This document shows, piece after piece, positions 33,797-43,323 of a DNA stretch of 64,000 bases. The notes beneath the pieces are model-generated. The model was not told the origin of the DNA, did no database searches, and saw nothing but the letters and a program-made list of their open reading frames with translations. Each line of letters begins with the position of its first letter. The stretch's first letter is position 1. This stretch comes from VXYK01 sp965214565 (GTDB lineage: Bacteria > Actinomycetota > Acidimicrobiia > Acidimicrobiales > Aldehydirespiratoraceae), in assembly GCA_965214565.1 (NCBI GenBank), contig OZ243951.1, forward strand, positions 2,170,001 through 2,234,000, written 5' to 3'. The position numbers were made by a program, and so were the translations under genes.

Positions 33797-35404
33797 ATGG
33801 ATGTGCGTCAACATCTCCGCTCTGCGCTCGCCGCGGCCCTCGATGGCGCGGGGATCAGCAGCGAACCCGAACAGATCGGTATCGAACGGCCGGGCAACCC
33901 CGCCCACGGCGACTGGTCGACCAATGTTGCCTTGGCGACGGCCAAGCGCGCCGGTCGCAATCCCAGGGAACTGGCCCAGGAGTTGGCCGACACGCTCAAC
34001 GCGGACCCTCCCCGCCATGTCACTGCCGTTGAGGTCGCGGGGGCTGGATTCGTCAACTTCCGTCTGGCTCCGAGTTGGTTGCACGACGTGCTGGTCAGCA
34101 TCGTCGACGCAGGTGTGGGGGAGTTCGCCCGCTCGGCTGTCGGCACGGGATCGTCGGTCAACATCGAGTATGTGTCGGCCAACCCGACCGGTCCTCTGCA
34201 TGCCGGGCACGGTCGTTGGGCCGCCTACGGCGACTCTTTGGCCCGCCTGTTCGAACGCTGCGGCTTTGAGGTGACCCGAGAGTTCTATGTGAACGACCGG
34301 GGGAAGCAGACGTCGTTGTTCGGGGCGTCGCTGACGGCGCGCAAGGCCGGTGAAGACCCTCCCGAGGGCGGCTACTTCGGGGTCTACGTCGTCGAGTGGG
34401 CCCAACAGATGCCCGCCGACGCTGATCCGGTCGCCTGGGGGACCGAGCGCGCCCACCTCGACCAGGTTGAGGTGCTGGCGTCGATGAACGCCGAGTTCGA
34501 TCATTGGGCGTCGGAGAATCGTCTGGTGCAGTCGGGTGCGGTAGAGGCGACCCTGGCCGACTTGACCGAGCGCGGGTTCGTGTATGAGTCCGAGGGTGCG
34601 ACATGGCTGCGCACCACCGACTTCGGCGACGACCAGGACCGGGTCCTCATCAAGTCCGACGGAAACCCCACCTACTTCCTTCCAGACATCGCCTACCATC
34701 AGCAGAAGTACTCCCGCGGCGACCGGCTGATCGACATTCTGGGTGCTGACCACCACGGTTACGTCTCGCGGATGAGCGCGGCGATGCAGATGCTGGGTCA
34801 CCCCGCCGACAGCTACGAGGTACTCATCGGTCAGCATGTGACTCTCATGCGCGACGGTGCCGAGGCGAGGCTGTCCAAGCGCGCCGGGCAGATGGTGGAG
34901 GCCCGCGACCTCGTTGAACTGGCCGGCGCCGACGTCGCGCGCCTCACGTTTCTGCTGCAGTCGATCGACACGACCCAGACGATCGACGTCGATCTTGTCG
35001 TGGCGGAGTCGAGCGAGAACCCGGTGTACTACGTGCAGTACGCCAACGCCCGGGTGCATTCGCTGGCCCGTCAGGCCGCCCTGCGGGGCGTCGCGCCAGT
35101 GCCTCTGGACGAGGTCGACCTGACGGTACTCACACACCCGCGCGAGGTGGCCCTGCTACGGGTGCTGTCGGAGCTTCCAGACACTGTTGATCGGGCGATG
35201 GGGGCGCGCGCCCCCCATCAGGTCACGACCTGGGCCCGGGAATGCGCTGCAGCGCTCCACGGTTTCTGGCACGATTGCCCCATCTTGCGAGACGACGTTG
35301 ACGAAGAGGTGCGTCAAGCCCGGATGTGGCTGGTGGAAGCGACCCGCATCGGACTGGGCGTGAGCCTCGACCTGCTCGGCGTCTCCGCTCCCGAATCGAT
35401 GTAG
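33797..35404 (+). CDS. argS: Arginyl-tRNA synthetase
   Basis: A 535-residue class I synthetase. The N-terminal additional domain begins MDVRQHLRSALAAAL. The HIGH motif appears as NPTGPLHAGHGRW (about 127-139), FYVNDRG is the conserved ArgRS motif after it, and ILGADHHGYVSRM is typical. Sequence ARLSKRAGQ stands in for KMSK. The C-terminal DALR anticodon-binding domain contains YVQYANARVHSLARQ. It charges tRNA-Arg, one of which is encoded beside it. lysA starts 2 bp after its stop. Confidence 0.97.
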   Translation: MDVRQHLRSALAAALDGAGISSEPEQIGIERPGNPAHGDWSTNVALATAKRAGRNPRELAQELADTLNADPPRHVTAVEVAGAGFVNFRLAPSWLHDVLVSIVDAGVGEFARSAVGTGSSVNIEYVSANPTGPLHAGHGRWAAYGDSLARLFERCGFEVTREFYVNDRGKQTSLFGASLTARKAGEDPPEGGYFGVYVVEWAQQMPADADPVAWGTERAHLDQVEVLASMNAEFDHWASENRLVQSGAVEATLADLTERGFVYESEGATWLRTTDFGDDQDRVLIKSDGNPTYFLPDIAYHQQKYSRGDRLIDILGADHHGYVSRMSAAMQMLGHPADSYEVLIGQHVTLMRDGAEARLSKRAGQMVEARDLVELAGADVARLTFLLQSIDTTQTIDVDLVVAESSENPVYYVQYANARVHSLARQAALRGVAPVPLDEVDLTVLTHPREVALLRVLSELPDTVDRAMGARAPHQVTTWARECAAALHGFWHDCPILRDDVDEEVRQARMWLVEATRIGLGVSLDLLGVSAPESM

Positions 35405-35406
35405 CC

Positions 35407-36672
35407 ATGTCTCCGTTGCCCTTCCGCCTGCTGCCCGACTCTGCTTCGGTCGTCGACGGACGACTGCAGATCGGCGGTTGTGACCTGCTCGATCTGGCCG
35501 ACGAGTACGGCACCCCCCTGTTCGTCTATGACGAGGCGCACCTGCGCGACCGTTGCCGCGAGGCGGTGGCGGTGTTCGGAGACGGCGTGGCGTACGCGAC
35601 CAAGGCGTTCCTGTGCGCGGAGATGGCGCGGCTCGCCCATTCCGAGGGGATGCACCTCGATGTTGCTACCGGCGGCGAACTTCATGTCGCTCTTGCGGCA
35701 GGCGTTCCGGCGGACCGGCTCGTTATGCACGGCAACAACAAGTCGACGGCCGAGTTGACCGCCGCGCTCGAGACGGGTGTGGGCCGAATCGTCGTCGACT
35801 CGTTCGACGAACTCGACCGTCTCGACGACCTCCACGCTGCGCTCGGCGTCCGCCCCAAGGTGCTGTTGCGTCTGACTCCGGGGATCAAGGCGGAGACCCA
35901 CGAGTTCGTGGCTACCGGCCACGACGACACGAAGTTCGGTTTTACGGTTTCCACCGGCGCGGCCGATGCCGCGATCGAACGGGCCCGCGCCTCGCAGTCG
36001 GTGGAGTTGGTGGGTGTCCACGCCCATATCGGCAGTCAGGTGTTCGCGCTGTCTTCTCTGGAGCGGACCGTCGCGGTGATTGCCGAAGCGGCCGCGGGAT
36101 ACGACCTCCCGGAGATGAGCGTCGGCGGAGGTTTGGGCGTCGCCTATGTGGCCGACGAGTGGGCACCGACGATCACGCAGTGGGGAGAGGCTGTGATCTC
36201 CACCTGCGCTGATCTGGGTGTGACGGCGCGGGTGTCGGCTGAACCCGGCCGTTCCATCGTGGCGGCGGCTGCGGTGACCCTCTACACGGTGGGCACGATC
36301 AAGCGGATCGACGGGGTTCGCACCTATGTCTCTGTCGACGGCGGGATGAGCGACAATCCCCGTCCGGTCCTCTACGGCTCCGGTTATGAGGCGTTCGTGC
36401 CCCGTGCGGTCGAGGCTGATCGACCGATGGCTGTCACCGTGGTGGGCAAGCACTGCGAGTCCGGTGACTTGTTGGTGCGTGATGCGCAGGTTCCCTCTGA
36501 TCTGGCGGTTGGCGACATTCTGGCCACGGCGGTGACCGGGGCGTACGGCCATTCGATGGGCTCCAACTACAACAAGGTTCTGCGTCCCCCGGTTGTGTTC
36601 GCGGCGGACGGCACCGCCCGTATGGTGGTCCGTCGAGAGATCTTCGAGGATCTAACCCGTCTGGACCTCTGA
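35407..36672 (+). CDS. lysA: Diaminopimelate decarboxylase
   Basis: A 421-residue PLP enzyme of the alanine racemase-fold decarboxylases that makes lysine from meso-diaminopimelate. The PLP Lys is K66 in VAYATKAFLC. HVHIGSQ-like VHAHIGSQVF, GGGLGVAY and EPGRSIVAAAA bind the phosphate, and VVGKHCESGD supplies the active-site Cys from the partner subunit. ATG 35407 follows the argS stop at once. The argS-lysA-hom order, with the kinase on the other strand between, is common in Actinobacteria. Confidence 0.95.
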   Translation: MSPLPFRLLPDSASVVDGRLQIGGCDLLDLADEYGTPLFVYDEAHLRDRCREAVAVFGDGVAYATKAFLCAEMARLAHSEGMHLDVATGGELHVALAAGVPADRLVMHGNNKSTAELTAALETGVGRIVVDSFDELDRLDDLHAALGVRPKVLLRLTPGIKAETHEFVATGHDDTKFGFTVSTGAADAAIERARASQSVELVGVHAHIGSQVFALSSLERTVAVIAEAAAGYDLPEMSVGGGLGVAYVADEWAPTITQWGEAVISTCADLGVTARVSAEPGRSIVAAAAVTLYTVGTIKRIDGVRTYVSVDGGMSDNPRPVLYGSGYEAFVPRAVEADRPMAVTVVGKHCESGDLLVRDAQVPSDLAVGDILATAVTGAYGHSMGSNYNKVLRPPVVFAADGTARMVVRREIFEDLTRLDL

Positions 36673-37521
36673 GGGCCCCCGTCGTCTTTTCTGGACCACC
36701 GCAGTCAGTTCGGATTGTTTGTTGCGGAGTCGCAGCATCCAGTCTTGGAGCGTTCGTTGGATGGAGTCTTGCCAACCCGCGGGACCTGGAGGCTGGTTCA
36801 ACACTTCGGTTGTGCTCGGCAGGGGGGCGAGGCCGGCGATGACCGTCGGTTCGAAGTCGATGGTGGGCGTCGGGTCGTTTCCGGTGCGGACCCCGGCAGC
36901 GCTGGGAAGCCGGTCCTCCGGACTCCCGAGCAGTGCGACCACGCGGCGCAGATCGGTCGGATCGGCGAGGATCGCGACGAGGTCACCGGCGAGGTGGATG
37001 CTGCAGCCGAGTTGCGCGAGTGCTGGCGTCGACCATTCGACGGTCGGGTCGATGACGATCCCCGTTGCACACTCGGCCACGACTAGCGCCACACCGACAA
37101 TGTCGTCGCTGTAGTCGAGGGTGGAGCGGTCTCGCAGGCGCTGCGGTGTTCCCCTCGAGCGCGGGCTCGACACCGGCCCGGCTGCGTCGAAGTCGGCGAT
37201 CCAGAGATCTCCGTCGGGGGCCATCAAGATATTCGCGGGCTTGACGTCGCCGTGGACCACTCCGTGCTCGTGGATCTCCGCGAGCGCCGCGGCGATCCGA
37301 GAACCGACCCCGCGACACTCCGGCTCGCTGAGTCGACCCCGCTCCGTCAACACGTCAGCGAGGCTGCCGTCTCCGGCGACCGTCTCCACGACCGCCGGGT
37401 CGGCGCTGCGATCCGCCGGGTCCGGTGTGGGGACCACCCCGGGGCCCTGCACCAGACCTAGGACAGCGCGCTCAACCGCAGCCCGGCCGAAAGGAGACAC
37501 TTTCCGGTGCTTAGATGACAT
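36652..37521 (-). CDS. Protein kinase-like protein lacking an N-lobe
   Basis: A 289-residue Ser/Thr kinase relative. The catalytic loop is HEHGVVHGDVKPANILMA (HGD instead of HRD, with K and N intact) and the metal-binding DFG is WIADFDAAG (DFD). Sequences for the glycine-rich loop and the beta3 Lys are missing: only about 85 residues precede the catalytic loop. The C-terminal region is Pro-rich and basic with no membrane helix. Activity is therefore doubtful; it may be a pseudokinase. Its end overlaps lysA by 21 bp, antisense. A promoter-like pair lies 5 bp before ATG 37521. Confidence 0.72.
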   Translation of the reverse strand: MSSKHRKVSPFGRAAVERAVLGLVQGPGVVPTPDPADRSADPAVVETVAGDGSLADVLTERGRLSEPECRGVGSRIAAALAEIHEHGVVHGDVKPANILMAPDGDLWIADFDAAGPVSSPRSRGTPQRLRDRSTLDYSDDIVGVALVVAECATGIVIDPTVEWSTPALAQLGCSIHLAGDLVAILADPTDLRRVVALLGSPEDRLPSAAGVRTGNDPTPTIDFEPTVIAGLAPLPSTTEVLNQPPGPAGWQDSIQRTLQDWMLRLRNKQSELTAVVQKRRRGPSEVQTG

Positions 37522-37526
37522 TACGA

Positions 37527-37554
37527 ATCATAGAATAACAAAAAATATATTCAA
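37527..37554 (-). promoter_or_regulatory. Putative leaderless promoter of the kinase-like gene
   Basis: On the minus strand TTGAAT (37554-37549) and TATGAT (37532-37527) are 16 bp apart, in an AT-rich patch unlike the surroundings. The -10 ends 5 bp before the ATG, so transcription would begin at or next to the start codon. Confidence 0.55.
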
Positions 37555-37605
37555 TCACATGACGAAGTTGGCCGCGCCGCGCTCGACTCACAGGCAAATC
37601 ACCGC

Positions 37606-37632
37606 TTGAGGCCGCCGGGCGTAAGCTACGCT
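37606..37632 (+). promoter_or_regulatory. Putative hom promoter
   Basis: TTGAGG (37606-37611) and TACGCT (37627-37632) are separated by 15 bp; the -10 lies 8 bp before GTG 37641, so a leaderless or very short leader is implied. Consensus match only. Confidence 0.35.
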
Positions 37633-37640
37633 CGTCGCCC

Positions 37641-38942
37641 GTGAAGCAGGTATCGATCGGTCTACTCGGATGCGGCAACGTCGGCAGTGCGTTCGTGTCG
37701 TTGTTGGAGCAGCGACGGACCACCATTTCGGCGCGCACGGGTGTTGAGCTTCGTGTGACAAGCGCAGCGGTCCGCTCGCCCAACAAGGACCGAGGACTCG
37801 AACTGCACACAGATGTGTTCACCGACGACGCTCAGTCTGTGGTCGAAAATCCGGATGTCGACATCATCGTCGAGTTGATCGGTGGGGTCGATGAGCCGCT
37901 GGAACTGCTCCGCCGCGCGGTCGAACTTCGCAAACCGGTGGTCACCGGCAACAAAGCTCTGCTCGCGTCCCACGGCGCTGAACTGTTCGCGGCGGCCGAC
38001 GCCGCCGGCGTCGATTTCCTCTTCGAGGCCGCAGTAGCCGGCGGGATCCCCCTGATGCGACCGCTGAGGGCTTCGCTCGCAGGTGAACCCGTCCGTCGGG
38101 TCATGGGGATCATCAACGGAACCACCAACTACATCCTGACCAGGATGACCGACGCTGGCATCGACTACCGCACCGCTCTGGGCGAGGCGCAGGAACTCGG
38201 CTACGCAGAGGCCGATCCGACCGCTGATGTGGAGGGCTATGACGCTGGCGCAAAAGCCGCGATCATCGCCTCGATCGTCTTCGGCTCGGTGGTGCAGTCA
38301 ACCGACGTGTACCACGAGGGGATCTCGAACATCACCGCCGAGGACATCTCTGTAGCGGACCGGATGGGGTTCGCCGTCAAGGCCATTGCCGTCATCGAGG
38401 CATTCGGGGACAACATAAGGAACCACCCGGAGATCACGATCCGGGTGCACCCCGCGCTCGTCGCCAAGTCGCACCCCCTCGCCGCGGTGCGCGACAGCTT
38501 CAATGCCGTGTTCATCGAGGGCGAAGCGGTCGGTGACCTCATGTTCTACGGACGAGGCGCCGGTGGCCGACCGACGGCCAGTGCGGTCCTCGGTGATGTG
38601 GTCGACGCCGCCACCAACATGGTTCACGGCACACCGGGCCGGATCGGCGCCCTCGTACCCGCTCGGATCCGACCACTGGATGCCCTGAAATCGGCGTTCT
38701 ACATGAGCCTCGCCGTCACCGACCGGCCGGGTGTGCTGGCCCAGGTCGCTGATGTGTTCGGCCGCCACGGCGTGTCGATCCAGTCAATGGAACAGCAGGG
38801 CCTCGGCGATCGTGCCCGTCTGATCTTCATTACCCACGACTCGGTTGAAGCAGCCGTGAAAGCGACTATGGCCGAGCTGGCGCACCTCGATGCGGTCGTT
38901 GACGTCCACTCCGCCATCCGGGTGATCGGGCGATCCGGGTGA
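37641..38942 (+). CDS. hom: Homoserine dehydrogenase
   Basis: A 433-residue NAD(P)-dependent enzyme reducing aspartate semialdehyde to homoserine. The Rossmann loop is GLLGCGNVGSAF (7-18). VTGNKALLASHG, the catalytic-domain GIINGTTNYILTRM and ELGYAEADPTADVEGYDAGAKA are diagnostic. A C-terminal ACT domain (about 355-425; VTDRPGVLAQVADVFGRHGV) would bind threonine for feedback inhibition. The start is GTG 37641. A 17-bp repeat lies across its stop. It heads the hom-thrC-thrB run. Confidence 0.95.
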   Translation: MKQVSIGLLGCGNVGSAFVSLLEQRRTTISARTGVELRVTSAAVRSPNKDRGLELHTDVFTDDAQSVVENPDVDIIVELIGGVDEPLELLRRAVELRKPVVTGNKALLASHGAELFAAADAAGVDFLFEAAVAGGIPLMRPLRASLAGEPVRRVMGIINGTTNYILTRMTDAGIDYRTALGEAQELGYAEADPTADVEGYDAGAKAAIIASIVFGSVVQSTDVYHEGISNITAEDISVADRMGFAVKAIAVIEAFGDNIRNHPEITIRVHPALVAKSHPLAAVRDSFNAVFIEGEAVGDLMFYGRGAGGRPTASAVLGDVVDAATNMVHGTPGRIGALVPARIRPLDALKSAFYMSLAVTDRPGVLAQVADVFGRHGVSIQSMEQQGLGDRARLIFITHDSVEAAVKATMAELAHLDAVVDVHSAIRVIGRSG

Positions 38943-38957
38943 TCGGGCAATTCGGGT
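38918..38957. repeat. 17-bp tandem repeat at the end of hom
   Basis: Two full units (38918, 38935) and a partial third of CCGGGTGATCGGGCGAT cross the hom stop codon. Confidence 0.75.
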
Positions 38958-38978
38958 GATCGGTGGCGAGGTCTGACC

Positions 38979-40424
38979 ATGGCCGTGCTCTACGGCAGTT
39001 CCCGCGGCAGAGCGCCGGAACTGGGATTCGCCGACGTCCTGCTCACTGGGTTGGCGCCCGACGGTGGACTGTTTCTGCCAACCCATTGGCCGACACTGCC
39101 CGCACACACTGTCTCGGAACCTTCGTCGTACGTGGATCTTGCCGCTGAGGTGATACAGCCGTTCGTTGGCGGCGCGCTCGGGCGTGAAGACCTCCAGTCT
39201 ATTCTGGAGGATGCATACGCCTCGTTCGACCATCCCGCCGTGTGCCCACTGGTGCAACTCGACGAGGGGCATCACCTCATGGAGCTGTTCCACGGGCCGA
39301 CCCTGGCGTTCAAGGACGTCGCCCTGCAGGTGGTGGGCAGACTGTTCGACCACGAACTCAAGCGCCGCGGGCAACGGGTGACGATCGTCGGCGCGACCTC
39401 CGGCGATACCGGCTCAGCCGCGATGGAGGCGGTGCGGGGCAGCGAACACGTAGACATCGTGGTGCTGTTCCCGCATGGCCGGACCACAGATGTCCAACGC
39501 CGCCAGATGACCACCTTGAAAGACGCCAACGTGCATGCGGTTGCGATTCAGGGGACATTCGACGACTGCCAGGACCTGGTTAAAGCGATGTTCGGTGACG
39601 AACCGTTCCGCGAGCGGCACCGTCTCGCTGCGGTCAATTCGATCAACTGGGCTCGGGTGATGGTGCAGACCGTCTACTACGTCTGGGCGGTTCAGCAGCT
39701 CGGACGTGGTGCGCAGGCGACCACTTTCTGCGTTCCCACCGGCAACTTCGGAAACGTCTTCGCGGGCCATGTGGCGGCGCGGACGGGCTTGAACGTGGAC
39801 CGTTTCCTGATTGCGTCGAACCGCAACGACATCCTCTCGCGTCTCATCGAGACGGGAGAGATGCGCGCGGAGGATGTGGTGCCGACCCTGTCGCCGAGCA
39901 TGGACATTCAGATCTCCTCGAACCTCGAACGCCTGCTGTATGAGCTGCTCGACGGCAACGGTGCGGCCACCGCCGAGCTGATCGCCGGGTTCCGCGACCA
40001 CGGCCGTGCCGTGCTCACCCCGACGCAGCACCAGCGCCTGACAGCCGAGTTCGCCGGTGACCGTATCGACGACTCGGAGACCCTCGCGATCATCAGAGAG
40101 GTCTACAAGAGCCATGGCATGCTGGTCGACCCACACACCGCGGTGGGAATCGGGGTGGCCAAGCGCCATCGCCGAGCCGGTGAACATGTCGTCTCGTTGG
40201 CCACGGCGCACCCCGCCAAGTTCCCCGAAGCGGTGGAGCAGGCGACAGGAGTCCGCCCCGAACTGCCCCCTCACCTAGCCGACATCTTCGATCGCCGCGA
40301 AGATTATGCGGTGCTTCCCAACGACCTTGCGACTATTGAGGATTTCATTGATGGGCTCAGCGTTGATGGGCCCAGTGTTGATGGGCCCAGCGTGGACGGG
40401 CTCAGCGTGGACGGGCTCGGCTGA
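38979..40424 (+). CDS. thrC: Threonine synthase
   Basis: A 481-residue PLP enzyme converting O-phosphohomoserine to threonine. The PLP Lys is K112 in HGPTLAFKDVALQ; GATSGDTGSAAMEA forms the phosphate loop. The length and N-terminal segment (MAVLYGSSRG, then LAPDGGLFLP) mark the longer, yeast/E. coli-type class rather than the short plant-like type. The last 24 residues are five DGLSV/DGPSV pentapeptides from a 15-bp tandem repeat and are unlikely to be functional. The stop overlaps the thrB start. Confidence 0.95.
   Translation: MAVLYGSSRGRAPELGFADVLLTGLAPDGGLFLPTHWPTLPAHTVSEPSSYVDLAAEVIQPFVGGALGREDLQSILEDAYASFDHPAVCPLVQLDEGHHLMELFHGPTLAFKDVALQVVGRLFDHELKRRGQRVTIVGATSGDTGSAAMEAVRGSEHVDIVVLFPHGRTTDVQRRQMTTLKDANVHAVAIQGTFDDCQDLVKAMFGDEPFRERHRLAAVNSINWARVMVQTVYYVWAVQQLGRGAQATTFCVPTGNFGNVFAGHVAARTGLNVDRFLIASNRNDILSRLIETGEMRAEDVVPTLSPSMDIQISSNLERLLYELLDGNGAATAELIAGFRDHGRAVLTPTQHQRLTAEFAGDRIDDSETLAIIREVYKSHGMLVDPHTAVGIGVAKRHRRAGEHVVSLATAHPAKFPEAVEQATGVRPELPPHLADIFDRREDYAVLPNDLATIEDFIDGLSVDGPSVDGPSVDGLSVDGLG
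40350..40424. repeat. 15-bp tandem repeat, five units, ending thrC
   Basis: Units start at 40350, 40365, 40380, 40395 and 40410 (consensus GATGGGCTCAGCGTT), the last containing the thrC stop. It adds the pentapeptide tail DG(L/P)SV to the enzyme. Confidence 0.92.
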
Positions 40425-41230
40425 TGCGCGTTCGGGTACCCGGTTCCTCGGCCAATCTGGGGCCGGGATTCGATGCGCTGGCGCTCGCTGTCGACCGCTA
40501 CTACGAACTCAGCGACGAACCCCTCGAAGGTTTCGAGCCGATCGGCGCCGACGATCTGGTCTGGACCGCGCTGAAACGCACCGGGGCCTCCTTCGAGCGG
40601 TTGTGGTCGCGCAGCGAACTGCCGATCGGGCGGGGGATGGGTTCGAGCGCGGCCGCCTGTGTCGGGGCCGCGTATCTCGGTTTCCGCAACCACGGTCTGG
40701 ATCAACAGGCGGCGCGGCAAGCCGCGTTCACGGTTGCCGATGAGATCGAGGGCCATCCCGACAACGCCGCGGCTTCGGCGTACGGCGGGTTGAACCTTGC
40801 GGTCGGCGGCCGTGTCCACACCGACGTTCCGTGCCTGGAACCGGGGCAGTTCTACATGTGGATTCCCGTTAGCGTCTCCTTCACGGCCTCGGCCCGTGCG
40901 GTTCTCCCCGAGGCGCTCGACATCGTCGACGTCGTCACCCACGCTGCGTCGTGCGCGGCGGTGTATGCCGGGTTGCTGAACGGGTCGTGGGACCTCATCG
41001 CGGGTGCCAACGGGGATCAGATACATGAGACGGCCCGGTTGAGCGCGCTGCCCGACTCAGCGGAGGTGGTGAGCAGGCTTCGAGCCGCCGGGCATGCGGC
41101 GTGGTTGAGCGGGTCCGGTCCCAGCATCGGCGCGCTCATCGAGTCGGGCGGCGAGCAGATGCGTCCCGAACCCGCCGGCGACTGGGTTGCGATCGGGGTT
41201 GACACGCAAGGTTGCGTCGAGGTCGCCTAG
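40424..41230 (+). CDS. thrB: Homoserine kinase
   Basis: A 268-residue GHMP kinase phosphorylating homoserine. The N-terminal VRVPGSSANLGPGFDALA and the ATP loop PIGRGMGSSAAACVGA are family motifs, followed by EGHPDNAAASAYGG and the C-terminal LSGSGPSIGAL. ATG 40424 overlaps the thrC TGA (TGATG-type coupling), so thrC and thrB are translated from one message after hom. Confidence 0.94.
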   Translation: MRVRVPGSSANLGPGFDALALAVDRYYELSDEPLEGFEPIGADDLVWTALKRTGASFERLWSRSELPIGRGMGSSAAACVGAAYLGFRNHGLDQQAARQAAFTVADEIEGHPDNAAASAYGGLNLAVGGRVHTDVPCLEPGQFYMWIPVSVSFTASARAVLPEALDIVDVVTHAASCAAVYAGLLNGSWDLIAGANGDQIHETARLSALPDSAEVVSRLRAAGHAAWLSGSGPSIGALIESGGEQMRPEPAGDWVAIGVDTQGCVEVA

Positions 41231-41380
41231 CCGTCCGCAAGCGGGGTCGGTTGCGGCTGGGGTTCTGCGCCCCTAACCTATTGTGCGCTGTTCGGTTGCC
41301 GACGACGAGTCGTATCTCGTACGACCCTGGTTGTTACTTGCCGGATGCAGCACCACTCACGATCATGAGGAGACGAATCC

Positions 41381-42895
41381 GTGGAAACCGCGGAGATGCG
41401 CCGGTCGACCCTTCAACGCAAAGACCGCGAAGAACTCACTGAAATCGCCGGCACGCTCGGAAAGAAACCGCCAACCCGTGCACGCAAGGGCGAGATCATC
41501 GACCTGATACTCGACCTGGTAAGCGGAGGAGACGGTGACTCCCTCGACACTCCGCCTGCATCCAAAGCCGAGTCGACCGTCGAGGCTGCCGATTCCGGCG
41601 ATTCCGATCGTGGACCAGGCGAGGCTGTCGACGAGCAGACGGCTCCCAGCACGAAGAAGCCTGAAACGAAACCGGCCGACAACGGTGAGCCTGGTTCGCA
41701 GGCGCCGGAGGCTGAAGCGGGAAACAGGCGTCGGCGCCGTCGGGGCCGCGAGCGGGAGAACAACAAGGACACCAACGAACCGTGGAACGGCGACGTGGTG
41801 CCGGTTGCGGGCTACCTCGAACTGCGCCCCGAGGGTTACGGGTTCCTGCGGGTCGACGGAGCACTCCCCTCCAAGGACGACGCCTACGTGCCAGTGAAGA
41901 TGGTCCGGCAGTACAACCTGGACAAGGGGGTCCATCTCAGCGGCACCTCCCGTCCCGCGGGGCGCAATGAGAAGAACCCTGCAATGGTGGATTTGTTGAC
42001 GGTCAACGGCGGCGCACCCGAAGCCGCTGCCGAACGCGTGGCCTTCGATGAACAGGTGCCGGTCTTCCCAGACGAGCGCCTGGTTCTGGCGGGCTCCCAG
42101 GAACCTGAGGACGCCACGGCCCGGATAGTCGATCTGTTGACCCCGCTTGGGAAGGGTCAGAGGGCGTTGGTCGCATCACCGCCGAGAGCAGGTAAGACGA
42201 CGGTGCTCAAACACCTGGTCAGATCGCTCGAGGTCAACCACAGCGACCTGGACCTGCTCGTCCTGCTGGTTGATGAGCGTCCTGAGGACATCACCGATAT
42301 GAGCCGCTGGGTCCACAGCGGCGAGGTGATCGGCTCCCCGTTCGATCAGCCGACCGATGAGCAGATCACGATTGCGGAGATGACGATCGAGCGGGCCAAG
42401 CGCATGGTTGAGGACGGCAAGGACGTGTGTCTGGTTGTCGATGGCATCACCCGCCTGGCCCGCGCCTATATTCTCGAGGCCTCACATGGTGGCCGTTCGG
42501 GGTCGGGTGGAATCGACAGGTCGGTGGTCCATGCATGCAAGCGGTTCTTGGGTGCGGCCCGCAACATCGAAGGTGGTGGTTCGTTGACGATCATCGGCAC
42601 GATCGTCGTCGACAGTGGGAGCTCGGTCGACGAGTTGATCTATGAGGAGTTGGCCAACACCGCGAATCTGGAGTTGCGGCTCTCGCGGGCACTGGCGGTC
42701 CGCCGGATCTATCCGGCTGTGGACATCGTCGCTTCCGGGACCCACAACGAGGAGATCCTCATGTCTCCCGCTGAACTCGAGGAGTCCCTTGAGTTGAGGC
42801 GACGGCTGATGGCAGTCGCTTCGGGTGATGAATCAGCACCCGGAGATGATGTGCTGACGCTGCTGAACGAGCTTTCTGCCGCCGACACCGACTGA
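41381..42895 (+). CDS. rho: Transcription termination factor Rho
   Basis: A 504-residue hexameric RNA helicase. The N-terminal helical bundle (RRSTLQRKDREELTEIAGTL) is followed by a charged linker of about 90 residues rich in E, K, R and G, as usual in Actinobacteria. Then come the cold-shock-like RNA-binding domain (GYLELRPEGYGFLRVDG) and the ATPase with Walker A SPPRAGKTT, Walker B VCLVVDGITRLARA and the R-loop region GTIVVDSGSSVDELIYEE. GTG 41381 has GAGGAG 9 bp upstream; ATG 41396 is the alternative. A 150-bp leader without an obvious structure precedes it. Confidence 0.96.
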   Translation: METAEMRRSTLQRKDREELTEIAGTLGKKPPTRARKGEIIDLILDLVSGGDGDSLDTPPASKAESTVEAADSGDSDRGPGEAVDEQTAPSTKKPETKPADNGEPGSQAPEAEAGNRRRRRRGRERENNKDTNEPWNGDVVPVAGYLELRPEGYGFLRVDGALPSKDDAYVPVKMVRQYNLDKGVHLSGTSRPAGRNEKNPAMVDLLTVNGGAPEAAAERVAFDEQVPVFPDERLVLAGSQEPEDATARIVDLLTPLGKGQRALVASPPRAGKTTVLKHLVRSLEVNHSDLDLLVLLVDERPEDITDMSRWVHSGEVIGSPFDQPTDEQITIAEMTIERAKRMVEDGKDVCLVVDGITRLARAYILEASHGGRSGSGGIDRSVVHACKRFLGAARNIEGGGSLTIIGTIVVDSGSSVDELIYEELANTANLELRLSRALAVRRIYPAVDIVASGTHNEEILMSPAELEESLELRRRLMAVASGDESAPGDDVLTLLNELSAADTD

Positions 42896-42966
42896 CTGTG
42901 AACAACACCGATTAACGCTGGCACGCAGGTTGTAGCCCCGAACTGGGGTCGTAGACTCGCGGGGCT

Positions 42967-43227
42967 ATGAAATCTGACACGCATCCCGAGTACCGCACCG
43001 TCGTATTCCAGGACATTTCGGCTGGCACTTCGTTTCTCACACGGTCCACGATCGAGACGAGAGAGTCGATCGTCTGGGAGGACGGCAACGAATATCCGCT
43101 GGCGAAGGTGGAGATCTCCAGCGAGAGCCATCCGTTCTACACCGGCCAGATGAAGATCGTCGACACCGCGGGCCGGGTCGAGCGCTTCGAGAAGCGTTAC
43201 GGAAGACGCAAGAAGCTCGACTCCTGA
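42967..43227 (+). CDS. rpmE2: Ribosomal protein L31 type B
   Basis: An 86-residue L31. The sequence MKSDTHPEYRTVVFQD and the ending SSESHPFYTGQMKIVDTAGRVERF followed by a basic tail are those of L31. It lacks the CxxC zinc motif, so it is the zinc-independent type B, generally made under zinc limitation, though in some Actinobacteria this is the only copy. It lies between rho and the ATP synthase operon. Confidence 0.95.
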   Translation: MKSDTHPEYRTVVFQDISAGTSFLTRSTIETRESIVWEDGNEYPLAKVEISSESHPFYTGQMKIVDTAGRVERFEKRYGRRKKLDS

Positions 43228-43323
43228 GGTTGGCACCGCAGGCACTTGCCAATAGATTGTGCGTCAATTCACGAGCGGGCACCGTCGGCCCAACTCAAAG
43301 AGCCCAACTCAAAGGGGTTTACC

